Below are positions 16,831-26,149 of a stretch of DNA of 64,000 nucleotides, piece after piece. Source of the DNA: Halovenus carboxidivorans (GTDB lineage: Archaea > Halobacteriota > Halobacteria > Halobacteriales > Haloarculaceae); contig NZ_WUUT01000005.1 in the NCBI RefSeq assembly GCF_009831575.1, forward strand, positions 124,001 to 188,000. The letters run 5' to 3'. Numbering within the stretch: the first letter of the stretch is position 1; each line of letters starts with the position of its first letter. The notes below the pieces were generated by a model that saw only the letters and a program-made list of their open reading frames with translations, ran no database searches and was not told the DNA's origin. Made by a program: the position numbers and the translations under genes.

Positions 16831-17445
16831 TCAGGACTCGAACTGCTTTGCGGCCCGCTCGAACTCCTCGCGCGTGTTGATGTTCTCGAAGCTCTCCGTG
16901 GAGCCAACCGCTTCGATCTCCTCGCTCCCGACGACGACGTGTTCGATATCCTCGAGCGGTGCAACGATCCGTGGATCCCCCTGCGCGAGCGCCCGCTCAC
17001 AGGCCGCCCGCATCGCGTCTGCGCGGTAGACCGCCTGGGTGGTCTGAAACCAGCCGTCGTCGAGCCGCGGGACAGCGCCGTCGTGTCCTTCGGCCCGGTC
17101 GAATAGCATCGAGATGACACCGGACTGGACGAAGGGCATGTCGCAGGCGACGACGGCGGCGTACTCTCCTTCGACATCGGCGAGCCCGTTGCGGATGCCG
17201 GCGACGGGGCCGCGGTCCTCCTCCTCGTCGAGCGCGTACCTGACCGGGAGGGGATACCCCGCGAGTGCGTCTCGGATGCTCGCTCGCTGGTCCTCGCGGC
17301 AGTTGACAACCAGTTCGTCGACGACCGGCCGCAGACGGTCGGCGACGCGGCGGAGCATCGGCGTGCCGGCCAGTTCTGCGGTGGCCTTGTCGCTCTCGCC
17401 GAACCGCGTCGAGTGTCCGCCCGCGACGATGACGCCGCTTCGCAT
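16831..17445 (-). CDS. mobA: Molybdenum cofactor guanylyltransferase
   Basis: A 204-residue nucleotidyltransferase that attaches GMP to molybdopterin to give MGD, which the nearby formate dehydrogenase needs. Motifs are the start VIVAGGHSTRFGESDKATAEL (LAGGxSxRxGxDK-like), the EDRGPVAGIRNGL loop, the metal-binding ACDMPF, and FENINTREEF near the end. Start 17445 (MRSGVIVAGG) puts the glycine-rich loop at the N-terminus as usual; the frame to 17481 adds nothing family-like. It is convergent with yqeC, 12 bases between stops. Confidence 0.87.
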   Translation of the reverse strand: MRSGVIVAGGHSTRFGESDKATAELAGTPMLRRVADRLRPVVDELVVNCREDQRASIRDALAGYPLPVRYALDEEEDRGPVAGIRNGLADVEGEYAAVVACDMPFVQSGVISMLFDRAEGHDGAVPRLDDGWFQTTQAVYRADAMRAACERALAQGDPRIVAPLEDIEHVVVGSEEIEAVGSTESFENINTREEFERAAKQFES

Positions 17446-17517
17446 ACCCGGCCGTTCGAGGCCGGCACGAATGAATCTCACGTCGCGCCGTTCCGAAGAG
17501 CGGTGCTCGCCGTCCGG

Positions 17518-17646
17518 TCAGGGCTCTCGATTGGACTCGTCTTCATCAGGGCCGGCCTGCTCGTCTTCGTCGCTCTGAGAGATCCCGCCGATACAGTCGG
17601 CGACGACCTCACCGCCTTTGAGGATCGCGAGCAGAAGTTCTTCCAC
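17518..17646 (-). CDS. Possible 42-residue acidic protein
   Basis: From GTG 17646 the frame reads VEELLLAILKGGEVVADC, IGGISQ, then a strongly acidic tail (SDEDEQAGPDEDES). The composition resembles real halophilic proteins, but there is no convincing promoter, and the opposite strand is also open here. Upstream in-frame residues to 17724 look non-coding. Treat as a candidate only. Confidence 0.3.
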   Translation of the reverse strand: MEELLLAILKGGEVVADCIGGISQSDEDEQAGPDEDESNREP

Positions 17647-17812
17647 ACGCTGTTGTCCCGGAGCGAAGGGGGTAGCAGTTTCTCGGCAGTTCTGGCTTCG
17701 AAACGGTGTGGGGACCAACCCCACGGGTAGGCAGGGCGAAAGTGCCGAGAGATCCCCCAGCAGGCCATGTGAACGCCACCCAGCCCGCGAACGAAACGGG
17801 GGCTTTTTAACT

Positions 17813-17821
17813 CAGCGTACG
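17813..17821 (+). promoter_or_regulatory. Promoter (TATA box) of the L3-SecY ribosomal operon
   Basis: CTTTTTAAC lies about 51 bases before the ATG at 17868, giving a leader of roughly 25 bases. It is the best TATA-like element upstream of the whole operon. Confidence 0.5.
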
Positions 17822-17867
17822 AGAGTAATCGCTACAGTCTAGTGGCGCGACGTGGAAGCGTTACGGC

Positions 17868-18719
17868 ATGACCGTCAGCGTACTCGTGCCGTCGTCGCTC
17901 GCCCGGGAAGCCGAGGACAAACGCGAGGCGACTCGCAAGATCGGTTACGTGGCCCGCGCGGCCACGGTCTTCCGGGTGGACCGGTTGTCGGTCTACCCGG
18001 ACCCCGAGGGCGAACGGAAATACGACGACGGGTTCGTCGAAACCGTACTCAGATACGCCGCAACGCCCCCGGACCTCCGAAAGGAGCTCTGGGATACGCG
18101 GGACGAACTGGCGTACGCGGGCGTCCTGCCGCCGCTCCGCTCGCGTTCACAGACCGGCTCCGGATCGGACGATTCGGGGTCGTTAAGACAGGGAATCGTG
18201 ACGAAGGCCGTATCAGATGGGCGCGTCCGGGTCAATTGCGGACTGCAACACCCGATCTCTCTCCTCGTCCCAGACGGGATGGATCTCACGGAGGGAGAGC
18301 GCGTCACCATCGACGTCTCTTCGCGAGAGCCGGTCCGGGCAAAGATCGTCGGTAAGCCATCTGGCTACACCGTCGATACCCCGGACCTCGACGCGGCAGT
18401 ATCGCGGTCGGACGCCGGGCTCACCATTGCCGCCTCGCGGCACGGTGAGATACTCCGTCCCGACCGGCTGAACGAGCTCGCAGCCGAGTCCGCAGGCGCG
18501 GACGCGGGCGAGCACGAGTTCACAGTCGCCTTTGGCGCACCCGAACGCGGGTTGCCCGCGATCCTCGGGCTGTCGCCGGAGGAGATTCGCGAAGACGGCT
18601 CCAAAGAGACTGGAGGGTTCGACCTCTGGCTGAATACGGTTCCGAACCAGGGCAGTCAGGTCGTCCGCACCGAAGAAGCGGTGTTCGCGACACTTGCCTG
18701 CCTGAACCTCATGGAGTAA
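17868..18719 (+). CDS. Putative SPOUT-class RNA methyltransferase (COG2106-like)
   Basis: A 283-residue protein. It begins VSVLVPSSLAREAEDKREAT, KIGYVARAATVFRVDRLSVY and later LHPISLL-like and SRHGEILRPD segments, ending ETGGFDLWLNTVPNQGSQVVRTEEAVFATLACLNL. This is the SPOUT knot pattern of the C9orf114/COG2106 family of putative rRNA methyltransferases, with a beta-barrel insert near residues 105-155. It is the first gene of the ribosomal operon, two bases before L3. A homologue in this place is known from other haloarchaea. The target nucleotide is not known from the sequence. Confidence 0.82.
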   Translation: MTVSVLVPSSLAREAEDKREATRKIGYVARAATVFRVDRLSVYPDPEGERKYDDGFVETVLRYAATPPDLRKELWDTRDELAYAGVLPPLRSRSQTGSGSDDSGSLRQGIVTKAVSDGRVRVNCGLQHPISLLVPDGMDLTEGERVTIDVSSREPVRAKIVGKPSGYTVDTPDLDAAVSRSDAGLTIAASRHGEILRPDRLNELAAESAGADAGEHEFTVAFGAPERGLPAILGLSPEEIREDGSKETGGFDLWLNTVPNQGSQVVRTEEAVFATLACLNLME

Positions 18720-18721
18720 CC

Positions 18722-19726
18722 ATGCCACAACCAGAACGACCACGAAAAGGCTCGATGGGCTTCAGCCCGCGCAAGCGAGCGTCCAGCGAGACGCCTCGCT
18801 TCAACAGTTGGCCGGACGACGACGGTCAGCCTGCGCTCCAGGGTTTCGCCGGCTACAAAGCCGGAATGACCCACGTCGTGATGATCAACGACGAACCCGA
18901 CTCCCCGCGACAGGGGATGGAGGAGACAGTACCGGTGACCGTCGTCGAGACGCCACCGATGCGGGTTGTCGCGCTCCGGGCCTACGAAGACACACCGTAC
19001 GGCAAGCGACCGCTGACGGAGGTCTGGGCGGACGAGTTCCACCCCGACCTCGACCGGGCACTCGACGTGCCCGAGGACGGCGGCGCTTCGGAGGAACAGA
19101 TTCAGGAGGCACTCGACGAGGGTCGGCTCGCGGACGTGCGTGCGATCACGCACACCGTCCCGGCCGACGTCGACGGCGTGCCCAAGAAGAAACCCGACGT
19201 GATGGAGAACCGCGTCGGCGGCGGCTCGCTCGAAGACCGCGTCGAGTTCGGTCTCGACCTGCTCGGCGACGAGGAGTACTCGGTCAACGACGTGTTCCGC
19301 GCCGGCGAGTACGCCGACGTGGCGGCCGTCACGAAAGGGAAAGGGACGCAGGGTCCCGTCAAACGCTGGGGCGTCCAGAAGCGGAAGGGCAAACACGCCC
19401 GGCAGGGCTGGCGACGACGGATCGGCAACCTCGGTCCGTGGAACCCGAGCCGCGTCCGCTCGACGGTCCCCCAGCAGGGACAGACCGGCTACCACCAGCG
19501 CACCGAACTCAACAAGCGCCTGATCGATCTCGGCGAGGAGGATCCGACCGTCGAGGGCGGATTCATCGACTACGGCGAGGTCGACAACGAGTACGCGCTC
19601 GTCAAGGGCTCGGTGCCCGGTCCGGACAAGCGACTCGTCCGCCTGCGCCCCGCAGTGCGTCCGAACGACCAGCCGCGTCTCGACCCCGAGGTGCGGTACG
19701 TCTCGACAGCATCGAACCAGGGATAA
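18722..19726 (+). CDS. rpl3: Large-subunit ribosomal protein L3 (uL3)
   Basis: A 334-residue archaeal-length L3 that binds 23S rRNA near the peptidyl-transferase centre and exit of the factor-binding site. The N-terminus is RPRKGSMGFSPRKRASSETP. Family segments are GYKAGMTHVV, KGKGTQGPVKRWGVQ and the central loop GQTGYHQRTELNKRL with its conserved Gln/His. It is acidic outside the loop, as usual for halophiles. It starts two bases after the methyltransferase stop and is followed three bases later by L4. Confidence 0.97.
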   Translation: MPQPERPRKGSMGFSPRKRASSETPRFNSWPDDDGQPALQGFAGYKAGMTHVVMINDEPDSPRQGMEETVPVTVVETPPMRVVALRAYEDTPYGKRPLTEVWADEFHPDLDRALDVPEDGGASEEQIQEALDEGRLADVRAITHTVPADVDGVPKKKPDVMENRVGGGSLEDRVEFGLDLLGDEEYSVNDVFRAGEYADVAAVTKGKGTQGPVKRWGVQKRKGKHARQGWRRRIGNLGPWNPSRVRSTVPQQGQTGYHQRTELNKRLIDLGEEDPTVEGGFIDYGEVDNEYALVKGSVPGPDKRLVRLRPAVRPNDQPRLDPEVRYVSTASNQG

Positions 19727-19729
19727 ACT

Positions 19730-20473
19730 ATGCAGGTACCAGTACGCACAATCGAGGGCGACACGGACGGGGAGATTGATCTCCCGGACGTGTTCGACAG
19801 CGAGTACCGGCCGGATCTCATCAAGAGGGCCGTACTCGCCGCACAGGCGAATCGAAAGCAGGACTACGGGGCCGACGAGTACGCCGGCATGCGGACGCCG
19901 GCGGAGTCGTTCGGGTCCGGTCGCGGTCAGGCACACGTTCCGCGTGAGGGCGGGCGCGGTCGGCGCGTCCCACAGACCGTGGGCGGTCGACCCGCACACC
20001 CGCCGAAGGCCGAGAAGGACCGGTCGCTCGACATCAACGACAAGGAGCGACAGAAGGCGGTCCGCTCGGCGATCGCCGCCACCGCCGACCCCGAGGTCGT
20101 CGCAGAGCGCGGCCACGAGTTCGACGAGGACGTCGAACTGCCCGTGGTCGTCTCCGACGAGTTCGAGGAGGTCTACAAGACACAGGAAGCGGCCGCCATG
20201 CTCGACGCACTCGGCCTCCACGCCGACATCGAGCGGGCCGACGAGACGAAGATCAAGGCCGGACAGGGCTCGGCGCGTGGCCGCAAGTACACGCGACCGA
20301 AATCGATCCTCTTCGTGACCAGCGAGGAACCGTCTCGCGCCGCGCGCAACCTCGCCGGCGCGGACGTAACCACCGCAGCAGAGCTGAACGCGGAGGATCT
20401 CGCGCCGGGAACCCATCCCGGCCGACTCACCGTCTGGACCGAAAGCGCAGTCGAGGAGGTGGCCGACCGATGA
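19730..20473 (+). CDS. rpl4: Large-subunit ribosomal protein L4 (uL4)
   Basis: A 247-residue L4, which lines part of the nascent-chain tunnel. The long internal loop is clear: RKQDYGADEYAGMRTPAE, SFGSGRGQAHVPRE, GRRVPQTVGGRPAHPPKAEKD, followed by the globular domain ending APGTHPGRLTVWTESAVEEV. It begins three bases after L3 and its last codons overlap the L23 start by 4 bases (ATGA), so translation is probably coupled. Confidence 0.97.
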   Translation: MQVPVRTIEGDTDGEIDLPDVFDSEYRPDLIKRAVLAAQANRKQDYGADEYAGMRTPAESFGSGRGQAHVPREGGRGRRVPQTVGGRPAHPPKAEKDRSLDINDKERQKAVRSAIAATADPEVVAERGHEFDEDVELPVVVSDEFEEVYKTQEAAAMLDALGLHADIERADETKIKAGQGSARGRKYTRPKSILFVTSEEPSRAARNLAGADVTTAAELNAEDLAPGTHPGRLTVWTESAVEEVADR

Positions 20474-20724
20474 CAGACGCAATCAAACACCCACACGTGA
20501 CCGAGAAGACCGTCGACAAGATGGACTTCGACAACAAGATGGTCTTCATCTGTCACACCGACGCGGAGAAAGGTCAGATCAAGACGGAGGTCGAAGAGCA
20601 GTTCGACCTCACCGTCACGGATGTCAACACGATGGTCACGCCAAACGGCGAGAAGAAGGCTGAACTGACACTCTCGGACGAGCACGACGCGCAGGAAGTC
20701 GCAAGCCGAATCGGGGTGTTCTAA
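20470..20724 (+). CDS. rpl23: Large-subunit ribosomal protein L23 (uL23)
   Basis: An 84-residue archaeal-length L23, found at the tunnel exit where SRP and the translocon dock. The sequence KHPHVTEKTVDKMDFDNKMVF and VTDVNTMVTPNGEKKAELTL is diagnostic. The ATG overlaps the L4 stop as ATGA. L2 follows two bases after its stop. Confidence 0.96.
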   Translation: MTDAIKHPHVTEKTVDKMDFDNKMVFICHTDAEKGQIKTEVEEQFDLTVTDVNTMVTPNGEKKAELTLSDEHDAQEVASRIGVF

Positions 20725-20726
20725 CG

Positions 20727-21449
20727 ATGGGACGACGCATTCGCGGACAACGACGCGGACGCGGCGGCTCGACGTTCCGAGCCCCGTCGCATCGGTACAA
20801 AGCCGACATGGACCACCGGAAACTGGAGGACAAGGATACCGTCACCGGCGAAGTGCTCGACATCGAGCACGACCCCGCACGGAGCGCCCCGGTGGCCGAC
20901 GTGCAGTTCGACGACGGCGACCGGCGACTCGTGCTCGCGCCCGAGGGCGTCGCTGTCGGCGACGAGATCCAGATCGGTGTCTCGGCGGCAATCGAGCCCG
21001 GGAACACCATGCCGCTGGCGGAGATCCCGGAAGGTGTCCCGGTCTGTAACGTCGAGGCCAAGCCGGGCGACGGCGGCAAGTTCGCCCGCGCGTCGGGTGT
21101 CAACGCGACGCTTCTGACCCACGACCGCAACGTCGCGGTCGTCCAGCTACCGAGCGACGAGATGAAACGGCTCGATCCGCAGTGCCGGGCGACGATCGGC
21201 GTCGTCGCGGGCGGCGGTCGAACGGAGAAACCCGTCCTCAAGGCGGGCAAGAAGTACCACAAAGTCAAATCCCGCGGGACCGTCTGGCCCCGGGTGCGTG
21301 GCGTCGCGATGAACGCCGTCGACCACCCGTTCGGTGGCGGTGGCCGCCAGCACCCCGGCAAGCCGAAATCCATCTCGCGGAACGCCCCGCCGGGGCGGAA
21401 GGTCGGGGACATCTCCTCGAAACGCACCGGACGAGGTGGAAACGAATGA
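20727..21449 (+). CDS. rpl2: Large-subunit ribosomal protein L2 (uL2)
   Basis: A 240-residue L2 needed for subunit joining and peptidyl transfer. It begins [16 protein letters not shown] and ends with the conserved rRNA-binding segment [20 protein letters not shown], which includes the universally conserved His of the HPFGGG motif. It overlaps the S19 start by 4 bases. Confidence 0.97.
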   Translation: MGRRIRGQRRGRGGSTFRAPSHRYKADMDHRKLEDKDTVTGEVLDIEHDPARSAPVADVQFDDGDRRLVLAPEGVAVGDEIQIGVSAAIEPGNTMPLAEIPEGVPVCNVEAKPGDGGKFARASGVNATLLTHDRNVAVVQLPSDEMKRLDPQCRATIGVVAGGGRTEKPVLKAGKKYHKVKSRGTVWPRVRGVAMNAVDHPFGGGGRQHPGKPKSISRNAPPGRKVGDISSKRTGRGGNE

Positions 21450-21868
21450 GTTCGGACTACCAGATCGGCCACGAAGGCGAGTTCACCTACCGTGGTCACA
21501 CGCTCGACGAGCTGCAGGAACTGAGTCTCGAGGAAGTCGCGGAACTGCTGCCCGCACGCCAGCGGCGAAGTATCAAACGCGGCCTGTCCTACGAGAAAGA
21601 GCAGCTGCTCGAAGAGGCCCGCGAAGCCGACGAGGAGGAGACGGCAAACAATCCGATCCGCACGCATCTGCGAGATATGCCGATCCTCCCGGAGATGGTC
21701 GGACTGACCTTCGCGGTGCACAACGGTCAGTCCTTCGAGCGTGTCGAGATCGAGCCGGAGATGCTCGGCCACTACCTGGGCGAGTTCCAGCTCACCCGAA
21801 CGTCGGTCGAACACGGACAGGCCGGCATCGGAGCGACACGCTCCTCGAAGTTCGTACCCCTCAAGTAA
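21446..21868 (+). CDS. rps19: Small-subunit ribosomal protein S19 (uS19)
   Basis: A 140-residue archaeal S19, which sits in the 30S head. The C-terminus carries [24 protein letters not shown] and [29 protein letters not shown]. Archaeal S19 has an extra N-terminal helix-rich extension, seen here as [21 protein letters not shown]. The start ATG 21446 overlaps the L2 stop as ATGA. The same frame is open further upstream inside L2, but that part is a shadow. Confidence 0.96.
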   Translation: MSSDYQIGHEGEFTYRGHTLDELQELSLEEVAELLPARQRRSIKRGLSYEKEQLLEEAREADEEETANNPIRTHLRDMPILPEMVGLTFAVHNGQSFERVEIEPEMLGHYLGEFQLTRTSVEHGQAGIGATRSSKFVPLK

Positions 21869-21871
21869 ATC

Positions 21872-22339
21872 ATGGGAATTAGCTACTCAGTCGAGGCCGA
21901 CCCGGAGACGACGGCGAAAGCGATGCTCCGGGAGCGGCACATAAGCCACAAGCACAGCAAAGCCATCGCCCGTGAGATCAAGGGGATGACCGCAAGCGAC
22001 GCAGTCGAGTATCTCGAGGCTGTCATCGAGGGCACCCAGTCGGTGCCGTTCCGACAGCACAACTCCGGTGTCGGTCACCGGAGCGATGTCGACGGCTGGG
22101 ACGCCGGTCGGTTCCCCGAGAAGGCCAGCGAGGCCTTCCTCGATCTGCTGGAAAACGCGATCGGTAACGCGGAGTACCAGGGATTCGAGGGCGAGGAGAT
22201 GGAGATCATGCACGTCGCCGCCCACAAGGTCGGCGAGGCACAGGGTCGCAAACCCCGGGCGATGGGGCGAGCGAGTCCGTGGAACACGCCGGAAGTAGAC
22301 GTGGAACTGGTCCTCGAAGAGACGGAGGGTGATGAGTAA
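21872..22339 (+). CDS. rpl22: Large-subunit ribosomal protein L22 (uL22)
   Basis: A 155-residue archaeal L22 whose beta-hairpin reaches the exit tunnel. Diagnostic parts are AKAMLRERHISHKHSKAIAR, the internal FRQHNSGVGHRSDVDGWDAG insert and the hairpin KVGEAQGRKPRAMGRASPWN. It starts three bases after S19, and its stop overlaps the S3 start as TAATG. Confidence 0.96.
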   Translation: MGISYSVEADPETTAKAMLRERHISHKHSKAIAREIKGMTASDAVEYLEAVIEGTQSVPFRQHNSGVGHRSDVDGWDAGRFPEKASEAFLDLLENAIGNAEYQGFEGEEMEIMHVAAHKVGEAQGRKPRAMGRASPWNTPEVDVELVLEETEGDE

Positions 22340-23238
22340 TGGCTGACGAACTCCAGTTCATCGAGAACGGGCTGCAGCGCACCCAGATCGACGAGTTCTT
22401 CCAGGAAGAGCTCGGTCGCGCCGGCTACGGCGGGATGGAGATCGCGAAGACGCCGATGGGCACACAGATCGTGCTCAAAGCCGAGAAGCCGGGAATGGTC
22501 ATCGGCAAAGGCGGGAAGAACATCCGCAAGATCACTACCACGCTCGAAGAGGACTTCGGGCTGGAGGACCCCCAGGTCGACGTCCAGGAGGTCGAAGAGC
22601 CGGACCTGAACGCCCGGATCGTCGCGGACCGCCTGGCGAACGCACTCGAACGCGGCTGGTACTTCCGGAAGGCCGGTCACACGACGATCGACCGGATCAT
22701 GGAAGCCGGCGCGCTCGGTGCGGAGATCGTCCTGAGCGGAAAGGTCACGGGCGCACGCTCGCGCGTCGAGAAGTTCAACCGTGGCTACATCAAACACAAC
22801 GGCGAACCCGCCGAGGAGATCGTCGATCACGGCATCGGCACGGCGGTCGTCCAGCTCGGCACCATCGGGGTACAGGTGAAGATCATCCCGCCGGGTGCGG
22901 AGCTTCCCGACGACTTCGAGGTCTACGAGGACCAGCAAGTCGAGGACTACATCGTCGACGACGGCGAGGGCGTCGAGGAACTGCTCGCCGGCGAGCCCGA
23001 AGAGGCCGAGGAGGGCGAGGAGCCCGAGATCGGCGCGCCGCCGGAAGACGACGAGACGGACGAAGAAGTGGTCGAAGAGGCCGAGGAGTTCGAGGACCCC
23101 GACCTGCCCGAGGAGGCAGGGGTCGAGGAGGAACTCGAGGACCTCGAAGCCGACGTCGAGGAGGAACTCGACGAGGAGACCGAAGCCGAGGCCGAACAGC
23201 TCATGGACGAGATGGACGAGGAGGGTGATGACGAATGA
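22339..23238 (+). CDS. rps3: Small-subunit ribosomal protein S3 (uS3) with acidic tail
   Basis: A 299-residue S3, part of the mRNA entry pore. The KH domain has [20 protein letters not shown]. The second domain shows [17 protein letters not shown]-like and [19 protein letters not shown] segments. From about residue 213 on there is a long Glu/Asp-rich tail with almost no hydrophobic residues, longer than in bacterial S3. Acidic tails are common in haloarchaeal S3. It overlaps L29 by 4 bases. Confidence 0.96.
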   Translation: MADELQFIENGLQRTQIDEFFQEELGRAGYGGMEIAKTPMGTQIVLKAEKPGMVIGKGGKNIRKITTTLEEDFGLEDPQVDVQEVEEPDLNARIVADRLANALERGWYFRKAGHTTIDRIMEAGALGAEIVLSGKVTGARSRVEKFNRGYIKHNGEPAEEIVDHGIGTAVVQLGTIGVQVKIIPPGAELPDDFEVYEDQQVEDYIVDDGEGVEELLAGEPEEAEEGEEPEIGAPPEDDETDEEVVEEAEEFEDPDLPEEAGVEEELEDLEADVEEELDEETEAEAEQLMDEMDEEGDDE

Positions 23239-23465
23239 CCATCCTGCATCCAGCCGAGATCCGTGACATGACACCGACCGAACGGCAGGCGGAGCTGGAA
23301 GATCTGGAGACGGAGCTTCTGAACGCCGTGTCCGCGAAAGCCGCCGGCGCGCAGCCGGAGAACCCGGGTCGGATCAAAGAGCTACGGCGAACCATCGCCC
23401 GGATCAAGACGATCCAGACCGAAGAGGGCGATTTCGAGGGCGAGCAGACGCCCGCGACCGAATAA
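23235..23465 (+). CDS. rpl29: Large-subunit ribosomal protein L29 (uL29)
   Basis: A 76-residue L29 made of two long helices near the exit tunnel. The pattern is [20 protein letters not shown], then [18 protein letters not shown], followed by a short acidic tail. The ATG overlaps the S3 stop as ATGA. Rpp29 starts one base after its stop codon. Confidence 0.94.
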   Translation: MTILHPAEIRDMTPTERQAELEDLETELLNAVSAKAAGAQPENPGRIKELRRTIARIKTIQTEEGDFEGEQTPATE

Positions 23466-23466
23466 C

Positions 23467-23754
23467 ATGAACGTACGCCCGACAACACTCCCGCGACACG
23501 AACTCGTCGGCCTCCCCGTCGAGGTCCGGACAGCGTCGAATCCGGCCTTCGAGGGGATCAGCGGCGAGTGCGTGATGGAGACGACACAGACGCTGGGCAT
23601 CGAGTCCGAGGGTCGTGTCCGGCAGGTACCCAAGGAGGCGGCGGAGTTCGCGTGGACGTTGCCGTCGGGCGAGGTCGTTGCGACGGCGGGCAGCCGACTC
23701 GTCGCACGGCCAGCACGGCGCACAGAACATCGAGGTGACTCGAAATGGCGATAG
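23467..23754 (+). CDS. rnp1: RNase P protein component 1 (Rpp29/Pop4)
   Basis: A 95-residue Rpp29 homologue, one of the proteins that assist RNase P RNA in tRNA 5' maturation. The Sm-like core is visible as HELVGLPVEVRTASNPAFEGISG, CVMETTQTLGIES and KEAAEFAWTLPSGEVVATAGSRL. It sits between L29 and S17 as in other archaea, and its last 10 bases overlap the start of S17. Confidence 0.9.
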   Translation: MNVRPTTLPRHELVGLPVEVRTASNPAFEGISGECVMETTQTLGIESEGRVRQVPKEAAEFAWTLPSGEVVATAGSRLVARPARRTEHRGDSKWR

Positions 23755-24089
23755 GATTAGACGTAGACACACCACCAGAACCAGAGAATCCAGAGGAGTA
23801 CGAGTACGAGACATGTCCGTTCTTCGGTGACCTCCCCGTTCGGGGCCAGGTCCTCGAAGGCGAGGTCGTTTCGACGGACATGGAGAAGACGGTCGTCGTC
23901 GAACGGGAGTACGACGTGCAGGTTCCCAAGTACGACCGCCTGATGAAGCGGCGCTCGCGGATTCCGGCCCACGTGCCGGAGATCCTGCGGCCCGTTTCGG
24001 AGGGTGCGACCGTCAGAATCGCAGAGACCCGACCGCTCTCGAAGACGAAATCACACGTCGTCGTCGAAGTCGACGGAGGTGACGACTGA
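23745..24089 (+). CDS. rps17: Small-subunit ribosomal protein S17 (uS17)
   Basis: A 114-residue archaeal S17. It has the archaeal N-terminal [12 protein letters not shown] motif, then [37 protein letters not shown] and the C-terminal strand [16 protein letters not shown]. The gene begins inside the end of rnp1 and ends as TGATG with L14. Confidence 0.95.
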   Translation: MAIGLDVDTPPEPENPEEYEYETCPFFGDLPVRGQVLEGEVVSTDMEKTVVVEREYDVQVPKYDRLMKRRSRIPAHVPEILRPVSEGATVRIAETRPLSKTKSHVVVEVDGGDD

Positions 24090-24487
24090 TGGAGGCCCTG
24101 AAAGCGGACGTCACCCAGGGCCTGGAGAAGGGCTCGCTGATCAACTGCGCCGACAACACGGGCGCACGCGAGCTCAAGGTCATCAGCACCCACGGCTACT
24201 CCGGCACGCTGAACCGACATCCCAAGGCCGGGATCGGTGACAAGATCACCGTCTCGGTGACGAAAGGGACGCCGGAGATGCGCCGGCAGGTGCTCGAAGC
24301 GGTCGTCATCCGCCAGCGGAAGCCGATCCGCCGACCGGACGGCACCCGCGTGCAGTTCGAGGACAACGCCGCCGTCATCATCGACGACAACGAGGAGCCG
24401 CGCGGAACCGAGATCAAGGGGCCAATCGCCCGTGAGGTCGCAGAGCGATTCGGGTCGATTGCCTCGACAGCGACAATGATCGTATAG
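24089..24487 (+). CDS. rpl14: Large-subunit ribosomal protein L14 (uL14)
   Basis: A 132-residue L14 at the subunit interface. Signature segments are [57 protein letters not shown] and the C-terminal [18 protein letters not shown]. The start overlaps S17 as TGATG. L24 begins two bases after its stop. Confidence 0.97.
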   Translation: MEALKADVTQGLEKGSLINCADNTGARELKVISTHGYSGTLNRHPKAGIGDKITVSVTKGTPEMRRQVLEAVVIRQRKPIRRPDGTRVQFEDNAAVIIDDNEEPRGTEIKGPIAREVAERFGSIASTATMIV

Positions 24488-24489
24488 AT

Positions 24490-24855
24490 ATGAGCGAACA
24501 ACCACACAAACAGCGAACGGCAACGCGACGCGCTCCGTTGCACGAACGTCACGAGCAGGTCAAGGCGACGCTGTCCGAGGACCTCCGCGAGGAGTACGAC
24601 ACTCGGTCGGTCCGCGTCAACGCCGGGGACACCGTCGAGGTGCTCCGCGGCGACGACGCCGGCGAGCGGGGCGAGGTCGTCGATGTCGACCTCAAGGACG
24701 CCGCCGTCCACGTCGAGGACGTGACCCTCGAGACGGCCGACGGCGAGGAGGTCCCGCGACCGCTCGACGCGAGCAATCTGCGGGTCGTCGACCTCGACCT
24801 CTCGGACGAGCTGCGACAGGAGCGTCTCGAAGCTACGGAGGAGGATAACGAATGA
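24490..24855 (+). CDS. rpl24: Large-subunit ribosomal protein L24 (uL24)
   Basis: A 121-residue archaeal L24, an early-assembly protein. It has [20 protein letters not shown] and the KOW motif [21 protein letters not shown], followed by an acidic C-terminus. It overlaps S4e by 4 bases (ATGA). Confidence 0.95.
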   Translation: MSEQPHKQRTATRRAPLHERHEQVKATLSEDLREEYDTRSVRVNAGDTVEVLRGDDAGERGEVVDVDLKDAAVHVEDVTLETADGEEVPRPLDASNLRVVDLDLSDELRQERLEATEEDNE

Positions 24856-25619
24856 CGAAACACCAGAAACGGCTGTCAGTCCCGAAAAGTTGGCCCGTTG
24901 AGCGAAAGGAGGAGACCTTCACGGTCAAGGCCGACGCAGGGCCACACGGCGAGTCAGGGGTTCCCCTGCTCATCATCCTTCGGGACGTGCTCGGCTACGC
25001 CGACAGCCGCAAGGAAGCGCGATACGCACTGAACGAAGGCAACGTCGAGATCAACGGGAAAGCGATCAGCGACGAGGAGCGGCCGGTCGGCATGTTCGAC
25101 ATCGTCGCCTTCGAGGAGCGCGAGGAGTACTACCGCGTGTTCCCCGACGAGGGCGGCCGGCTCTCGCTGACCCCGATCGACGAACAGTCGGCACAGAGCA
25201 AGCTCGGCAAGATCGTCAACAAGACGAACGTGCCGGGCGGGGACGTACAGCTGACCCTTCACGACGGGCACACCCTGCTCGTCGAGGAGGACAGCGAGTA
25301 CAGCGTCGACGACTCGATCGTCATCGCCAACGATGACGACGAGATTGTCGCCCACTTCGAGTACGAGGAGGGCGCGCTCGTGACGGCCGTCGACGGCGCA
25401 CACGCGGGTCAGATCGGCCAGATCGACGAGATCCAGGTCACGCCGGGTAGCTCGCAGAACAACGTCCTCGTCGATCAGGACGCCGCTCCGGTCGACGCCG
25501 ACGGCGGCTTCGAGACCATCGAGGAGTACATCGTCGTGATCGACGAGAACTTCGTAAGCGAGTCGGATTCCGACTCGGAAGCGAGCGGTGACAACCGCGA
25601 GCAGGGTGATGACGCATGA
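24852..25619 (+). CDS. rps4e: Small-subunit ribosomal protein S4e (eS4)
   Basis: A 255-residue eS4, found in archaea and eukaryotes only. It starts [20 protein letters not shown], contains the S4-type RNA-binding stretch [19 protein letters not shown], a KOW-like [14 protein letters not shown] and the typical [16 protein letters not shown] end. The last ~20 residues are an acidic tail. It overlaps L24 and L5 by 4 bases each. Confidence 0.96.
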   Translation: MTKHQKRLSVPKSWPVERKEETFTVKADAGPHGESGVPLLIILRDVLGYADSRKEARYALNEGNVEINGKAISDEERPVGMFDIVAFEEREEYYRVFPDEGGRLSLTPIDEQSAQSKLGKIVNKTNVPGGDVQLTLHDGHTLLVEEDSEYSVDDSIVIANDDDEIVAHFEYEEGALVTAVDGAHAGQIGQIDEIQVTPGSSQNNVLVDQDAAPVDADGGFETIEEYIVVIDENFVSESDSDSEASGDNREQGDDA

Positions 25620-26149
25620 GTTCAGAGAACGAGTCCAGCGGTGAGTTCCACACGATGCGCGAACCGCGCGTCGAGAAGGTCGTCGTCCACATGGGCGTCG
25701 GTCAGGGCGGTGAACCCCTCGCACAGGCCGAGGAGATCCTCGAAGAGATCACCGGCCAGCAGTCCGTGCGAACCACCGCGAAAGCGACCGAACCCGAGTT
25801 CAACATCCGCGAGGGCGACCCCATCGGTGCGAAGGTCACGCTCCGGGACGAACTCGCGGAGGAGTTCCTCGAGAAGTCCCTGGAGTTGGTCGACCTGGAC
25901 CGCGCCCAGTTCGACGACACCGGGAACTTCAGCTACGGTGTCGAGGAACACACCGACTTCCCGAGCCAGGAGTACGACCCGACGATCGGAATCTACGGGC
26001 TGGACGTGACGGTCAATCTGGTCCGGCCGGGCTACCGCGTCGCCAAACGCGACAAGGGCTCCCGGCAGATTCCGTCGGCACACCGGCTCAGCATCGACGA
26101 CGCGATCACGTACGTCGAACGAACGTTCGACGTGGAGGTCAACGAATGA
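25616..26149 (+). CDS. rpl5: Large-subunit ribosomal protein L5 (uL5)
   Basis: A 177-residue L5, which contacts 5S rRNA and the P-site tRNA. Family parts are [51 protein letters not shown] and [20 protein letters not shown]. It starts within the S4e stop (ATGA). The TGA stop at 26147-26149 overlaps an ATG that opens a 6-codon mini-ORF leading into S14. Confidence 0.96.
   Translation: MSSENESSGEFHTMREPRVEKVVVHMGVGQGGEPLAQAEEILEEITGQQSVRTTAKATEPEFNIREGDPIGAKVTLRDELAEEFLEKSLELVDLDRAQFDDTGNFSYGVEEHTDFPSQEYDPTIGIYGLDVTVNLVRPGYRVAKRDKGSRQIPSAHRLSIDDAITYVERTFDVEVNE

Larger units (their letters stand above)
17446..17867. other. 422-base intergenic region ahead of the ribosomal operon
   Basis: No confident gene lies here. 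It holds a low-confidence 42-residue minus-strand ORF (17518-17646), a short GTGGGG/CCCCAC hairpin near 17708-17725, and the CTTTTTAAC promoter element of the ribosomal operon at 17813-17821. The sequence 17700-17810 is G/C-rich and could be structured, but I saw no RNase P or SRP RNA signature (no GAGGAAAGTC, ACAGAAA or GGAAGG-type loop). Confidence 0.6.

Noticed and set aside
17446-17867. RNase P RNA or SRP RNA gene
   Set aside because: The expected conserved words (GAGGAAAGTC and ACAGAAA for RNase P; GGAAGG-type loop for SRP) are absent on both strands.
18656-20482. 608-residue minus-strand frame opposite the methyltransferase, L3 and L4
   Set aside because: It is antisense to three certain genes and shows no family motifs.
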